DNA of 64,000 nt, taken from contig NZ_QGDS01000002.1 of the NCBI RefSeq assembly GCF_003149105.1, positions 310,001 through 374,000 of the forward strand, given 5' to 3'. This stretch comes from Faecalicatena contorta. GTDB taxonomy: Bacteria > Bacillota > Clostridia > Lachnospirales > Lachnospiraceae. This document shows positions 1 to 8,598 of the stretch, piece after piece. Within the stretch, counting starts at the first letter, position 1, and the number at the start of each line of letters is the position of its first letter. The notes under the pieces are model-generated. The model saw nothing but the letters and a program-made list of their open reading frames with translations. It did no database searches and had not been told where the DNA came from. A program made the position numbers and the translations under genes.

Positions 1-317
1 AACAGGACATGGGAAAATACAACAGGGGAATCTTCATAGCAGGACATGGTATATTAAATCCTGAAGGTAAGTCAGAAGAGGATGTCATCAACAATGTAAA
101 CGGAGTTGAAACAGACTGTATACTTTCTGTACTGCCGTCGCCTCAGCAGGAGGATTTCATTGTCAGGAACAGTGCCTTGCTCAATGCCAGAGTCTGGCTG
201 GGATGCGGGAATGTTCTGGCAGCGAACTATAATGAGGAGAACGGAGGCGGTGTGCGCAGGTTTCTTATGAAAAAGGCGTTCCGTTACCGGGTAGAAAAAC
301 AGAAGAAGGAGAATTAA
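1..317 (+). CDS. WecG/TagA/CpsF-type glycosyltransferase, C-terminal part
   Basis: The reading frame is open up to the left window edge, so the gene starts outside the window; the ATG at 9 is probably internal. About 100 residues remain. They carry the late part of the WecG/TagA/CpsF fold: a stretch ILSVLPSPQQEDFI, matching the family's signature G.P.QE.W, then a WLGCGNVL segment and a basic C-terminus. Family members transfer N-acetylmannosamine-type sugars to an undecaprenyl-linked acceptor at the inner face of the membrane, in teichoic acid or polysaccharide synthesis. The stop codon lies 3 bases before the yitT-like gene, so the two are probably cotranscribed. The assignment rests on the C-terminal third only. 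Confidence 0.6.
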   Translation, partial: QDMGKYNRGIFIAGHGILNPEGKSEEDVINNVNGVETDCILSVLPSPQQEDFIVRNSALLNARVWLGCGNVLAANYNEENGGGVRRFLMKKAFRYRVEKQKKEN

Positions 318-320
318 GCC

Positions 321-1190
321 ATGCGTGGTTATCGGGAAAGACCGGTATATATGAAGTACGTATATATCGTTGTGGGAACAGGTATTGTTTCCTTTGCGAT
401 TAAATGTATTTATGAACCAAACAGTTTGGTTGTGGGTGGTTTTTCAGGACTGGCTATTATTATTAAAAGCCTTACGGAAGGAATCGTTCCAGGGGGAGTT
501 CCTCTGTGGTTTACAAACATTGCATTGAACTTGCCGGTTTTTCTGGCAGCATTGAAGGTAAAGGGGAAAAACTTTATAGGGAAGACCTTATTTTCCACTA
601 TTATGGTCTCTTTCTGGCTGGGGATTATCCCCTCCGTTTCCTTCATAGAAAATAATATCCTGCTGGCGGCTATTTTTGGCGGAGCACTGCAGGGACTGGG
701 TATGGGGCTGGTTTTTTTAACGAAAGCGACTACCGGCGGTACGGACATGGTTGGAGCGATCATACAAAATTACCTGCGTCAATTTTCAGTTGCTAGGATT
801 ATGATGGTGATAGATGCCGTCATTGTGATTGTCGGCGGCTATGTGTTTGGTATAGAACGTGCGCTCTATGCAATTATTACCATTGTAGTAGTTAACCGGA
901 TAGCGGATGCCATCATTGAAGGTATTAAATTCGCAAAAGCTGCCTATATTATTACTGACAAGTACGAAGAGGTGTCGAATGCTATTATGCATAAGGTGGA
1001 CAGGGGGCTGACCGGGATTTATGCAAAGGGGATGTACACAGGGACAGACCGTTATCTGCTCTTCTGCGTTGTCACAAAGAAAGAATTGGTTCATTTAAAG
1101 GAATTGGTTGGTAAGATTGATGAGAATGCGTTCATTATTGTCAGTGATGCCAGAGAGGTTATGGGAGAAGGATTTTTCCCTGTAGAATAG
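321..1190 (+). CDS. YitT family membrane protein (DUF161 + DUF2179)
   Basis: This 289-residue protein has five or six hydrophobic helices in the first 200 residues. A soluble C-terminal DUF2179-type domain follows (about residues 220-285), containing DRGLTGIYAKGMYTG and ending in DAREVMGEGF, which is typical of the YitT family. The family is widespread in Firmicutes; its transport or signalling role is not settled. The start at 321 has a GGAG that overlaps the end of the preceding gene. An in-frame ATG at 351 is a possible alternative, but it would remove only ten non-membrane residues. Confidence 0.88.
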   Translation: MRGYRERPVYMKYVYIVVGTGIVSFAIKCIYEPNSLVVGGFSGLAIIIKSLTEGIVPGGVPLWFTNIALNLPVFLAALKVKGKNFIGKTLFSTIMVSFWLGIIPSVSFIENNILLAAIFGGALQGLGMGLVFLTKATTGGTDMVGAIIQNYLRQFSVARIMMVIDAVIVIVGGYVFGIERALYAIITIVVVNRIADAIIEGIKFAKAAYIITDKYEEVSNAIMHKVDRGLTGIYAKGMYTGTDRYLLFCVVTKKELVHLKELVGKIDENAFIIVSDAREVMGEGFFPVE

Positions 1191-1242
1191 TCTTTGTGAA
1201 CTATGTATAAATGTGGAAATATGAATTTTTTGTAAAATATAT

Positions 1243-1285
1243 GAGGAAATGCATAAAAAAACAGTATTTCCTCTTTATTTTTTTG
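1243..1285 (+). terminator. Rho-independent terminator after yitT-like gene
   Basis: GAGGAAAT (1243-1250) pairs with ATTTCCTC (1266-1273), and a T-rich run (CTTTATTTTTTT) follows. It ends the first transcription unit. The remaining bases up to 1394 are AT-rich, and I could not identify a convincing promoter with both hexamers there. Confidence 0.7.
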
Positions 1286-1394
1286 GCTTTATGCATTAAT
1301 ATAGAATTTGTGGATGTGTATTTTCAATTTTTTTGAAAAAGATGTTTGTGAAAAATGCACATGGAAATGAGCTGAGAAGCGGAGGAGATAAAGT

Positions 1395-2486
1395 ATGATT
1401 TCAAATCAGATACTGCAAAACACAATTGAGGGTCTGAAAGGCATTTCAAGAATTGATTTCTGTGTCCTGGACACAGAGGGAAAAGCACTTGCAACCACAT
1501 TTGATGATATGAAAGGTTATGAAAGTGCTGTCTTGTCCTTTGTAGAGTCTCCTGCTGACAGTCAGGTAATTCAGGGATACCAGTTTTTTAAAATATTTGA
1601 TGAGCAGCAGCTGGAGTATGTGCTGCTTGCCGGCGGCGAGAATGAAGAAGTTTATATGGTTGGAAAGATTGCCGCATTCCAGGTTCAGAGCCTTCTGGTA
1701 GCGTATAAAGAGAGGTTTGATAAAGATAATTTTATCAAAAATCTTCTGCTGGATAACCTCCTGTTGGTGGATATTTATAACAGAGCCAAGAAATTACATA
1801 TTGACACAGAGTTAAAACGTGTTATCTTTATTATTGAAACATCTCATGAAAAAGATAGCGTGGCGCTGGACAATGTAAGGACTCTTCTCGGAGGGAAGTC
1901 CAAGGACTTTATTACGGCCGTTGATGAGAAGAATATCATTGTAGTCAAAGAACTTTCTGACCGGGACGGCAGCAAAGAACTCGAAAAAATGGCGAGGGAC
2001 ATGCTGGATATACTGAAGTCAGAATGCGGAGAAGAACATGTCCATATTGCATATGGAACTGTGGTAAATGACATTAAAGAAGTTTCCAAGTCTTACAAAG
2101 AGGCGAAGCTTGCATTGGATGTAGGTAAGATTTTCTTTGACGAGAAAGACATTGTGGCATACAGTACGCTTGGTATCGGACGTTTGATTTACCAGCTGCC
2201 GATTCCACTTTGCAAGATGTTTATTAAGGAGATATTTGAGGGGAAATCTCCGGACGATTTTGATGAGGAGACATTGACGACTATCAACAAATTCTTTGAG
2301 AATAGTCTGAATGTATCAGAAACGTCCAGACAGTTATATATTCACAGAAATACTCTGGTATACCGGCTGGATAAGCTGCAGAAGAGCACAGGACTTGATT
2401 TGCGTGTCTTTGAAGATGCGATTACATTCAAGATTGCTCTGATGGTAGTAAAATACATGAAGTATATGGAATCATTAGAATACTAA
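1395..2486 (+). CDS. PucR/CdaR-type transcriptional regulator
   Basis: This 363-residue regulator begins after a strong GGAGGAG. The N-terminal 120 residues resemble a sugar-diacid-type sensing region. A central domain (about 130-260) has the divergent cyclase-like fold seen in CdaR proteins, with SYKEAKLALDVG near its end. The C-terminal 50 residues form the family's helix-turn-helix, containing NVSETSRQLYIHRNTLVYRLDKL. Homologues regulate carboxylate or purine catabolism, but no such genes are adjacent. The next gene is ftsE, 26 bases downstream, so it may instead be read into the ftsEX operon. The ligand is unknown. Confidence 0.82.
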   Translation: MISNQILQNTIEGLKGISRIDFCVLDTEGKALATTFDDMKGYESAVLSFVESPADSQVIQGYQFFKIFDEQQLEYVLLAGGENEEVYMVGKIAAFQVQSLLVAYKERFDKDNFIKNLLLDNLLLVDIYNRAKKLHIDTELKRVIFIIETSHEKDSVALDNVRTLLGGKSKDFITAVDEKNIIVVKELSDRDGSKELEKMARDMLDILKSECGEEHVHIAYGTVVNDIKEVSKSYKEAKLALDVGKIFFDEKDIVAYSTLGIGRLIYQLPIPLCKMFIKEIFEGKSPDDFDEETLTTINKFFENSLNVSETSRQLYIHRNTLVYRLDKLQKSTGLDLRVFEDAITFKIALMVVKYMKYMESLEY

Positions 2487-2512
2487 GGAGTATGAATAAT
2501 TAGGAGGAGCAT

Positions 2513-3199
2513 ATGATTGAACTAAAGAATGTAACGAAGGAGTATTCAAAGAGGAATGCTGCTCTCAACGGTGTATCCGTAAAGATTGAACAGGGAGAAT
2601 TCGTGTTCATCGTAGGGGACAGCGGTTCAGGAAAATCCACTTTGATTCGTCTGATTATGAAGGAGCTGGAACCGACAGATGGAACCATCATTGTCAACGG
2701 CCAGAATCTGAACAGAATGAGACATCGTCATATTGCGAAGTACAGAAGGGGCTTGGGAGTTGTTTTTCAGGACTTCCGTCTTTTAAAAGACAGAAATATT
2801 TATGAAAATATTGCTTTTGCACTGCGTGTAACTGAGACACCACTTCGTGTTCTCAAGAAGAAAGTGCCTGCGGCACTTTCCCTTGTGGGATTGGCACAGA
2901 AATATAAGTCATTTCCAAAGGAGCTGTCAGGGGGAGAACAGCAGCGTGTTGCAATTGCCAGGGCAATTGTGAATGAGCCTGCCATTTTGTTGGCCGATGA
3001 GCCGACTGGTAACCTGGATCCAACCAACTCATGGGAGATCATGAGTCTGTTGAAAGAAGCGAATGAGAGAGGGACAACAGTGCTGGTTGTTACTCACAAC
3101 CAGGAAATCGTAAATGAGATGAACGAGCGCGTTATAACGATGAAACAAGGCGTTATCGTCAGTGATGAACAAAAAGGTAGGTATTTCGATGAGAATTAG
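2513..3199 (+). CDS. ftsE: Cell division ATP-binding protein FtsE
   Basis: This is a 228-residue ABC ATPase of normal FtsE length. The Walker A motif is GDSGSGKST at residues 35-43, followed by the LSGGEQQR signature and the Walker B / D-loop segment LLADEPTGNLDP. With FtsX it forms the membrane complex that activates peptidoglycan hydrolases at the septum or side wall. FtsX and an M23 hydrolase follow directly, which is the usual partner set. The RBS is AGGAGG at 2502-2507, six bases before the start. Confidence 0.95.
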   Translation: MIELKNVTKEYSKRNAALNGVSVKIEQGEFVFIVGDSGSGKSTLIRLIMKELEPTDGTIIVNGQNLNRMRHRHIAKYRRGLGVVFQDFRLLKDRNIYENIAFALRVTETPLRVLKKKVPAALSLVGLAQKYKSFPKELSGGEQQRVAIARAIVNEPAILLADEPTGNLDPTNSWEIMSLLKEANERGTTVLVVTHNQEIVNEMNERVITMKQGVIVSDEQKGRYFDEN

Positions 3200-4142
3200 T
3201 ACATTAGGATACGTAGGAAAACAAGGTATTAAGAATATTGGGAGAAACAAGATGTTTTCGCTTGCGTCTATCGCAACAATGTCAGCTTGTATTTTCCTGT
3301 TTGGACTGTTCTTTTCTATCTTGCTGAATTTTCAGTACATAGTGAAGTCCGCGGAAGAAGGCGTGGCAATTACAGTCTTTTTTGATGAGGATGCTACCCA
3401 GAGCCAGATTAGTAATATTGGGAATGAACTCAAGAGCAGAGAGGATGTCTCAGATGTGGTTTTCGTTTCGGCAGATGAGGCGTGGGACAAGTTTAAGGAT
3501 GATTACTTCGGGGAAAATGCGGATATGGCGGATGGATTTAAAAATGACAATCCTCTGGCAGGAGCCGACAACTATGAAGTGTATATGAAGACACTGGACA
3601 ATGACGGAGCAAGCCTGACTGCCAGAAGTAAGTCACTGGCAGCTACGCAGCAGGATTTGGTTAAGTTTGCGAAGAGTCTGGATGGAGTCCGCAAAGTGAA
3701 TAAGTCAGATGTGGTGGCAAATACACTTTCCAGTATAAATGTGCTGGTTGGTTATGTTTCCGTAGCAATTATTGCAATTTTGTTTGCAGTGTCCATCTTC
3801 CTGATCAGCAATACGGTTACGATGGGAATTACCGTCCGTAAAGAAGAGATTGCCATTATGAAATATATCGGCGCCAAGGATTTTGTGGTCCGTTCGCCCT
3901 TTGTCATAGAAGGGCTGATTATGGGACTTCTGGGTGCGGTTATACCGTTACTTTTGCTGTATGGGCTTTATGGAAAAGCAGTGGATTATGTGCTGACCAA
4001 GTTCAAGATTTTGAATAATATTATTGACTTTCTGCCTGTGGCAGAGGTGTATCAGTATCTGCTCCCTGTAGGGCTGCTGCTTGGTGTGGGAATCGGTTTT
4101 ATCGGAAGTTACTTCACTGTGCGCAAGCATCTGAAAGTATAG
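3189..4142 (+). CDS. ftsX: Cell division permease-like protein FtsX
   Basis: This 317-residue protein has the FtsX plan: one N-terminal membrane helix (about 20-42), a large extracellular loop (about 45-165), then three more helices, with the conserved segment GITVRKEEIAIMKYIGA between helices 2 and 3. I chose the ATG at 3189, which overlaps the ftsE end by 11 bases, because AGGTAGG sits just upstream and homologues begin with MRISTLGY-like sequence. An earlier in-frame ATG at 3162 would add nine residues inside ftsE. FtsX relays FtsE ATP hydrolysis to an extracellular hydrolase, probably the M23 protein encoded next. Confidence 0.94.
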   Translation: MRISTLGYVGKQGIKNIGRNKMFSLASIATMSACIFLFGLFFSILLNFQYIVKSAEEGVAITVFFDEDATQSQISNIGNELKSREDVSDVVFVSADEAWDKFKDDYFGENADMADGFKNDNPLAGADNYEVYMKTLDNDGASLTARSKSLAATQQDLVKFAKSLDGVRKVNKSDVVANTLSSINVLVGYVSVAIIAILFAVSIFLISNTVTMGITVRKEEIAIMKYIGAKDFVVRSPFVIEGLIMGLLGAVIPLLLLYGLYGKAVDYVLTKFKILNNIIDFLPVAEVYQYLLPVGLLLGVGIGFIGSYFTVRKHLKV

Positions 4143-4151
4143 GTGGCACTT

Positions 4152-5309
4152 ATGAATAGACGAAAGAAAAGCATTATAAGTGCAGTTTTGATAATGGTTT
4201 TGTGTACAGCCCTGAATCTGAATGTAAATGCCACAACGGTTGAAGAAGCGCAGAGAAAGGCGGATGAGCTGGAGTCTAAGAAAAAGTCTGCTGAAGAGGA
4301 GAAGAATTCCCTGGCATCACAGTTAAGTACTATTGTCTCGGATATGAATACTATAAAAGAAAAGTTAGAAAAAAAGCAGACAGAGATCCAGACGGCAGAA
4401 AATGAACTGGTTGAAGCTAAGATAGATGAGAACAACCAGTATGAAAGTATGAAGAAGCGTATCCGGTTCATGTATGAGAACGGAAACTCACAATTCCTTG
4501 AAATTTTACTAGAATGTGAGAGCATCAGCGACTTTTTGAATAAAGCGGAGTATTTTTCCCAGATTTCTACATATGATAGAAATATGCTTACCGAGTTCCA
4601 GAATGTGGTGAAAGAAGTAGAAGAGAAAGAAGCCACACTGGAAAAGGAATATGCAGAGCTTTCAGGACTGCAGGATGAACTGATAAAAAAGCAAGATGAA
4701 GTACAGTCATTACTGGACAGTAAGAAGATTCAGATTGCAGATTTGGAAAATCAGATTGGAGATAATGCAGCCACACTGGAAAAGCTGGTTAAAGAGGCGG
4801 AGGCAGAGCGTCAGAAGCAGCTTCAGCAGCAGGCGGCAATACAAGCCGCACAGCAGCAAGCAGCGAATAATGGGTCAGCTTCCGGCGGAGGGGGCAGTTA
4901 TGCGGAACCGGATTCTACTCCGGTTGTCAGCGGAAACGGCCAGTTTACGAATCCCTGCCCGGGAGGATACGTATCCAGTACATTCGGATACAGGGATTTT
5001 GATGCATCCTTCCATAAAGGTCTGGATTTAGCGGCGGCAGAAGGTACACCTACATACGCGGCGGCTGGCGGTACAGTCATTACCGCAGGATGGAGTGACA
5101 GTGCAGGTAACTGGGTTGTAATCAATCACGGCAATGGCCTGACTACAAAATACATGCACCATTCTGCCCTGTGTGTCAGTGAAGGACAGGTGGTAGCGAA
5201 AGGGCAGCAGATTGGATATGTGGGAAATACAGGAAATTCTTTTGGCGCACATCTGCATTTCCAGGTAGAAATCAATGGTGCAGCCGTGGACCCACAGGGA
5301 TATTTATAA
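4152..5309 (+). CDS. Coiled-coil M23 (LytM/EnvC-type) murein hydrolase
   Basis: This secreted protein of about 385 residues has an N-terminal signal peptide (basic MNRRKK, hydrophobic core, cut near VNA-T). A long coiled coil of heptads rich in E, K and L runs to about residue 235, followed by a Q/A-rich linker. The C-terminal LytM domain carries HKGLDLA and HLHFQVE, the zinc-binding H-x3-D and H-x-H motifs, so the peptidase appears catalytically competent. Coiled-coil plus LytM is the build of EnvC/PcsB-like FtsEX partners, and the gene directly follows ftsX. I prefer the ATG at 4152 with AGGTGG five bases upstream over the GTG at 4143. Confidence 0.9.
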   Translation: MNRRKKSIISAVLIMVLCTALNLNVNATTVEEAQRKADELESKKKSAEEEKNSLASQLSTIVSDMNTIKEKLEKKQTEIQTAENELVEAKIDENNQYESMKKRIRFMYENGNSQFLEILLECESISDFLNKAEYFSQISTYDRNMLTEFQNVVKEVEEKEATLEKEYAELSGLQDELIKKQDEVQSLLDSKKIQIADLENQIGDNAATLEKLVKEAEAERQKQLQQQAAIQAAQQQAANNGSASGGGGSYAEPDSTPVVSGNGQFTNPCPGGYVSSTFGYRDFDASFHKGLDLAAAEGTPTYAAAGGTVITAGWSDSAGNWVVINHGNGLTTKYMHHSALCVSEGQVVAKGQQIGYVGNTGNSFGAHLHFQVEINGAAVDPQGYL

Positions 5310-5388
5310 ATCTGTTACTGTCGGGAAAATAAGGTAAGTCATATCTTATTGAACGTTGATGAGAATAATCTCAAAGGTTGGAACAAAT

Positions 5389-6600
5389 ATGAACGATAAA
5401 AAAAGTTTTATCCGGGGGGCGCTGTATGGCGCCCTCGTTATGCTACTGCTTACCATTGCAGGTCTGGGATTGTGGGGAGTTGTTTCAAAGAATATTCTGG
5501 GAGACGGTGCTGCCGCTGCCCAGGTCACCACACAGCAGAAGACAGATAAAAAATTAAAATCTCTGGGCAGCCTGATAGACCATTATTATCTCTATACGGA
5601 GGATATGGATAAACAGGCGCTGCAGGACGGTATTTATGCCGGATATGTCAGTGGTCTCGGGGATCCATACACCGTCTATTATAACGAAGAGCAGACGAAA
5701 GAACTGCTTGAGACGACCTCCGGGGAATATTCCGGTATCGGTGCAGGATTATTGAAAGATAAAGAGACAAATGCGGTAGTTATAGGAAATGTCTATGAAG
5801 GTTCCCCTGCTGAAGAAGCTGGCCTGAAGGCAGAAGATATTTTGTATCAGGTAGATGAACATGTTATCGGGGATGAGGATTTGACCCAGATTGTATCGTG
5901 GATCAAAGGCGAAGAGGGAACCGAGGTCACACTGCATGTGTACAGGGGTGAGGATATGAAGCAGATTACCTGCACAGTAACCCGGCGGAATATTGAAGTG
6001 CAGACTGTGAATTATGAAATGAAAGAGGATCAGGTTGGTTATATTCATATTACAGAGTTTGACCGGGTGACCTATACTCAGTTTAAGACTGCGCTGGCTG
6101 ACCTTGAGAACCAGGGAATGAAGGGCCTTGTGATTGATTTAAGGTCTAATCCCGGAGGAGATCTTGATACAGTTGTGGATATGCTGGAGCTCTTGCTTCC
6201 CAAAGGAATGGTGGTATATACAGAGGATAAAAATGGCGGAAGAGAAGAATACAAAAATCAGGAAGACCATGAATTTACAAAACCTTTAACTGTGTTGGTG
6301 AACCAGTACAGTGCAAGTGCGGCGGAAATATTTTCCGGTGCCATTCAGGATTATAAGGTGGGTGATATTGTGGGCACTACCACTTATGGCAAGGGAATCG
6401 TTCAGCAATTGGTGAGTCTGGGAGATGGAACCTGCCTGAAAGTAACGATTGCAGAGTATTTTCTGCCCAGCGGGAGAAGCATACACAAAAAGGGCGTTTC
6501 ACCGGATGTAGAAGTGAAATATGAGGCCAATCCTGATGACGAAAAAGCGGATAATCAGTTGGAAAAGGCGCTGGAAATTATAGGAGAAGAATTGCAATAA
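5389..6600 (+). CDS. S41 carboxy-terminal processing protease (CtpA/B-type)
   Basis: This protease of about 403 residues has one N-terminal membrane helix (GALVMLLLTIAGLGLWG), a PDZ domain around residues 85-165, and an S41 catalytic domain. The nucleophile is the second serine of NQYSASAAE (near residue 310), and the general base lysine lies in YGKGIVQQ about 25 residues later. It acts outside the membrane, trimming proteins at their C-termini. It follows the ftsEX-M23 genes and may process an envelope partner; related proteases are known to act on cell-wall hydrolases. The start is uncertain: TTG 5356 and ATG 5359 are in frame, but ATG 5389 best fits the length. Confidence 0.9.
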   Translation: MNDKKSFIRGALYGALVMLLLTIAGLGLWGVVSKNILGDGAAAAQVTTQQKTDKKLKSLGSLIDHYYLYTEDMDKQALQDGIYAGYVSGLGDPYTVYYNEEQTKELLETTSGEYSGIGAGLLKDKETNAVVIGNVYEGSPAEEAGLKAEDILYQVDEHVIGDEDLTQIVSWIKGEEGTEVTLHVYRGEDMKQITCTVTRRNIEVQTVNYEMKEDQVGYIHITEFDRVTYTQFKTALADLENQGMKGLVIDLRSNPGGDLDTVVDMLELLLPKGMVVYTEDKNGGREEYKNQEDHEFTKPLTVLVNQYSASAAEIFSGAIQDYKVGDIVGTTTYGKGIVQQLVSLGDGTCLKVTIAEYFLPSGRSIHKKGVSPDVEVKYEANPDDEKADNQLEKALEIIGEELQ

Positions 6601-6656
6601 ATAGGGCAGGATTGTATAAAAGTGAAATTTTGCCATGGAAATCTTGCAAAAATACC

Positions 6657-6685
6657 TTGCAAAGAGAAAAATCATGTGCTATGAT
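6657..6685 (+). promoter_or_regulatory. Sigma-A promoter of the T-box/AspRS unit
   Basis: The -35 is TTGCAA (6657-6662) and the -10 is TATGAT (6680-6685), with an exact 17-base spacer and a TG dinucleotide one base before the -10. It lies about 40 bases before the start of the T-box leader, which is where its promoter should be. Confidence 0.75.
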
Positions 6686-6721
6686 TGTAACCAGTTTTAA
6701 CAAAATAAAATGTTAAAAAGA

Positions 6722-6978
6722 TAAAGGCTGTGAACAAGACTCTGATTTTCAGAAACTGACAGGAAGTAGGCGTCACCGACTGAGAGCGCCGGACAGGGGA
6801 GAAGATTAAGGGAACACTTGGGAGCTGACAGGTCGAATTTTAGTAGGCCGGTACGTGCTGTGTACGTTACACACATAGAGTGGAGCAAGTGTGCTGAATA
6901 GCTTGTTCAATGCGGGTGGTACCGCGGATTATGAATGTTGAATCCGTCCCGGGATGCAAATGCATCCCGGGACTTTTT
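6722..6978 (+). promoter_or_regulatory. T-box riboswitch upstream of AspRS
   Basis: The T-box core TGCGGGTGGTACCGCGG is at 6911-6927. The antiterminator forms from GGG (6914-6916) and GCGGATT (6924-6930) pairing with AATCCGTCCC (6941-6950). The competing terminator is a perfect 13-bp stem: GTCCCGGGATGCA (6946-6958), loop AA, then its complement (6961-6973) and TTTTT. Upstream lie the family's stem I landmarks, including GGAAGTAGG, CTGAGAG and a GAATTTTAGTAGG segment. Uncharged tRNA paired to the specifier and to the TGG bulge would favour read-through. I cannot fix the specifier codon by eye: GAC at 6827-6829 and AAC at 6813-6815 are both present. Confidence 0.92.
6946..6978 (+). terminator. 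T-box regulated terminator
   Basis: A perfect 13-bp hairpin with a 2-base loop is followed by TTTTTGT. Its left arm overlaps the 3' half of the antiterminator, so the two structures exclude each other. Confidence 0.92.
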
Positions 6979-7099
6979 GTATGATAGGAAACGTAGTTTC
7001 CTATCATACAAAAATCCTCCGGAGGATCGCACTGGGTTGGCAAAGAAGGTGTTGCTATCACAACCCAACCCAGGCGGAGAATCTTGCAGGCAAGATTCT
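6974..7099 (+). repeat. Chain of palindromes between T-box and AspRS
   Basis: Four inverted repeats follow the terminator almost without gaps. A perfect 19-bp arm pair starts TTTTTGTATGATAGGAAAC (6974-6992) with loop GTA and complement at 6996-7014. A 14-bp palindrome ATCCTCCGGAGGAT lies at 7014-7027. GGGTTG pairs with CAACCC within 7032-7073, with an inner GCAA/TTGC. AGAATCTTG pairs with CAAGATTCT (7078-7099). Short frames across it lack coding logic, so this is more likely a mobile or structured intergenic element in the aspS leader than a gene. Confidence 0.7.
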
Positions 7100-7181
7100 T
7101 TCCTGTTTACAGAAACTTTTGTACAGCCTCTGGTTTTTAAGATCCGGGATGCACGGATAAGGAGCAGAAAGGAGAAAAAAC

Positions 7182-8513
7182 ATGGAGTATGTAACAGGAG
7201 TAAAACAAAAAGACACATTAGAATTAAGTCAGTTATTTGAAGAGGGTGTGGCTGGAAACCGTGTGAAAGTGAATGGTGCAATTCATACTATCCGTGATAT
7301 GGGGACGGTGGCTTTTATCATTCTAAGAAAAAGAGAGGGTCTGGTACAGTGCGTTTTTGAGGAAGGTGTTTCAAAGTTTGACTTGAAAGATTTGAAGGAA
7401 GCTGATACAGTCGAAGTAACAGGAATTTTTGCAGCATCAGAAAAAGCACCGGGAGGCGTTGAAATCAGAATTGAAGAAATACAGATTTTGAGTGAGCCGG
7501 CAAAGCCCCTGCCTCTTCCCGTTGCAAAATGGAAATTGGATACTTCTCTGGAAGCAAGGCTGAATTATCGTCCCATCTCACTGCGCAACATCAGGGAGAG
7601 GGCAAAGTTTAAAATACAGGAAGGCATTGTCCGGGGCTTTAGGGATTTCTTGTATGAACAAGGTTTTACAGAGATTCATACCCCGAAAATAGGTGCAAAA
7701 AGTGCGGAGGGCGGAGCGAATGTGTTCAAGCTGGATTATTTTCATAAACCCGCAATCCTGCAGCAGAGTCCTCAGTTTTATAAACAGATGATGGTGGGAG
7801 TATTTGACCGGGTGTTTGAGACAGCACCGGTTTTCCGGGCCGAGAAGCATAATACAAAACGTCATTTGAATGAATATACAAGCCTTGACTTTGAGATGGG
7901 TTACATTGACGGTTTTGAGGATATTATGGCTATGGAAGCCGGACTCCTCCAGTATACAATGAAAATTCTTCAAAAGGATTACGCAAGAGAGCTGAAAATT
8001 CTTGGAATCGAACTTCCTAAGGCAGAGGAGATACCTGCTGTGAGATTTGATGAGGTTAAAAAAATGGTATCTGAAAAATATGGACGGAAAATTAAAAATC
8101 CATTTGATTTAGAGCCGGAGGAAGAACTGTTAATCGGCCAGTATGCAAAAGAAGAATGGGATGCAGATTTTGTTTTTGTCACCCACTATCCATCAAAAAA
8201 ACGTCCATTTTATGCAATGGATGATCCGGAAGATACAACTTATACATTAAGCTTTGACTTGTTGTTTCAAGGGATGGAAATTACAACGGGAGGCCAGCGT
8301 ATCCACGATTATAACAAGTTGATGGAGAAGATGGAAACAAGAGGAATGACGGAAGAGGGCATGGAGCAGTATCTGAGTGCATTCAAGCATGGCATGCCGC
8401 CTCACGGAGGTCTGGGAATCGGGCTGGAGAGGCTGGCCATGAAGTTAATAGGGGAAGATAATGTGCGGGAGGCAACGTTATTCCCAAGAGATTTGAGCAG
8501 GCTGGAGCCATAA
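7182..8513 (+). CDS. Aspartyl-tRNA synthetase, probably non-discriminating
   Basis: This 443-residue class II synthetase has an N-terminal OB-fold anticodon-binding domain (about 15-110), motif 2 FRAEKHNTKRHLNEYTSLDFE, and motif 3 GLGIGLERLAMKLIG near the end. It has the compact archaeal-type AspRS/AsnRS build without the GAD insertion of the large bacterial AspRS. Such enzymes often charge both tRNA-Asp and tRNA-Asn with Asp; the nearby gatCAB supplies the amidotransferase that would turn Asp-tRNA-Asn into Asn-tRNA-Asn. Regulation is by the upstream T-box. The RBS is AAAGGAG (7169-7175). An asparaginyl-tRNA synthetase is the main alternative identity. Confidence 0.87.
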   Translation: MEYVTGVKQKDTLELSQLFEEGVAGNRVKVNGAIHTIRDMGTVAFIILRKREGLVQCVFEEGVSKFDLKDLKEADTVEVTGIFAASEKAPGGVEIRIEEIQILSEPAKPLPLPVAKWKLDTSLEARLNYRPISLRNIRERAKFKIQEGIVRGFRDFLYEQGFTEIHTPKIGAKSAEGGANVFKLDYFHKPAILQQSPQFYKQMMVGVFDRVFETAPVFRAEKHNTKRHLNEYTSLDFEMGYIDGFEDIMAMEAGLLQYTMKILQKDYARELKILGIELPKAEEIPAVRFDEVKKMVSEKYGRKIKNPFDLEPEEELLIGQYAKEEWDADFVFVTHYPSKKRPFYAMDDPEDTTYTLSFDLLFQGMEITTGGQRIHDYNKLMEKMETRGMTEEGMEQYLSAFKHGMPPHGGLGIGLERLAMKLIGEDNVREATLFPRDLSRLEP

Positions 8514-8519
8514 GAAGCC

Positions 8520-8558
8520 ATACTTATTGATGGATGAATGTTCAATTTCAATAAGTAT
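8520..8558 (+). repeat. Inverted repeat after AspRS
   Basis: ATACTTATTG (8520-8529) and CAATAAGTAT (8549-8558) form a perfect 10-bp stem around a 19-base loop. No T-run follows, so it is a weak terminator candidate or an RNA-processing or stability hairpin. Confidence 0.5.
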
Positions 8559-8598
8559 AAATAGTGATTGAGCCATCCGGGCAGAATGAGAGGGACCA

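Noticed and set aside
1226..1360. Two AATTTT-T-TGAAAA-like matches resembling CodY boxes before the PucR/CdaR gene
   Set aside because: Each has three or more mismatches to the consensus and the region is very AT-rich, so chance matches are expected.
6935..7240. Two overlapping plus-strand frames and two minus-strand frames of 60-125 residues between the T-box and aspS
   Set aside because: They run through the terminator and four palindromes, have no RBS, and their repeated segments come from the inverted repeats themselves; a structured intergenic element explains them better.
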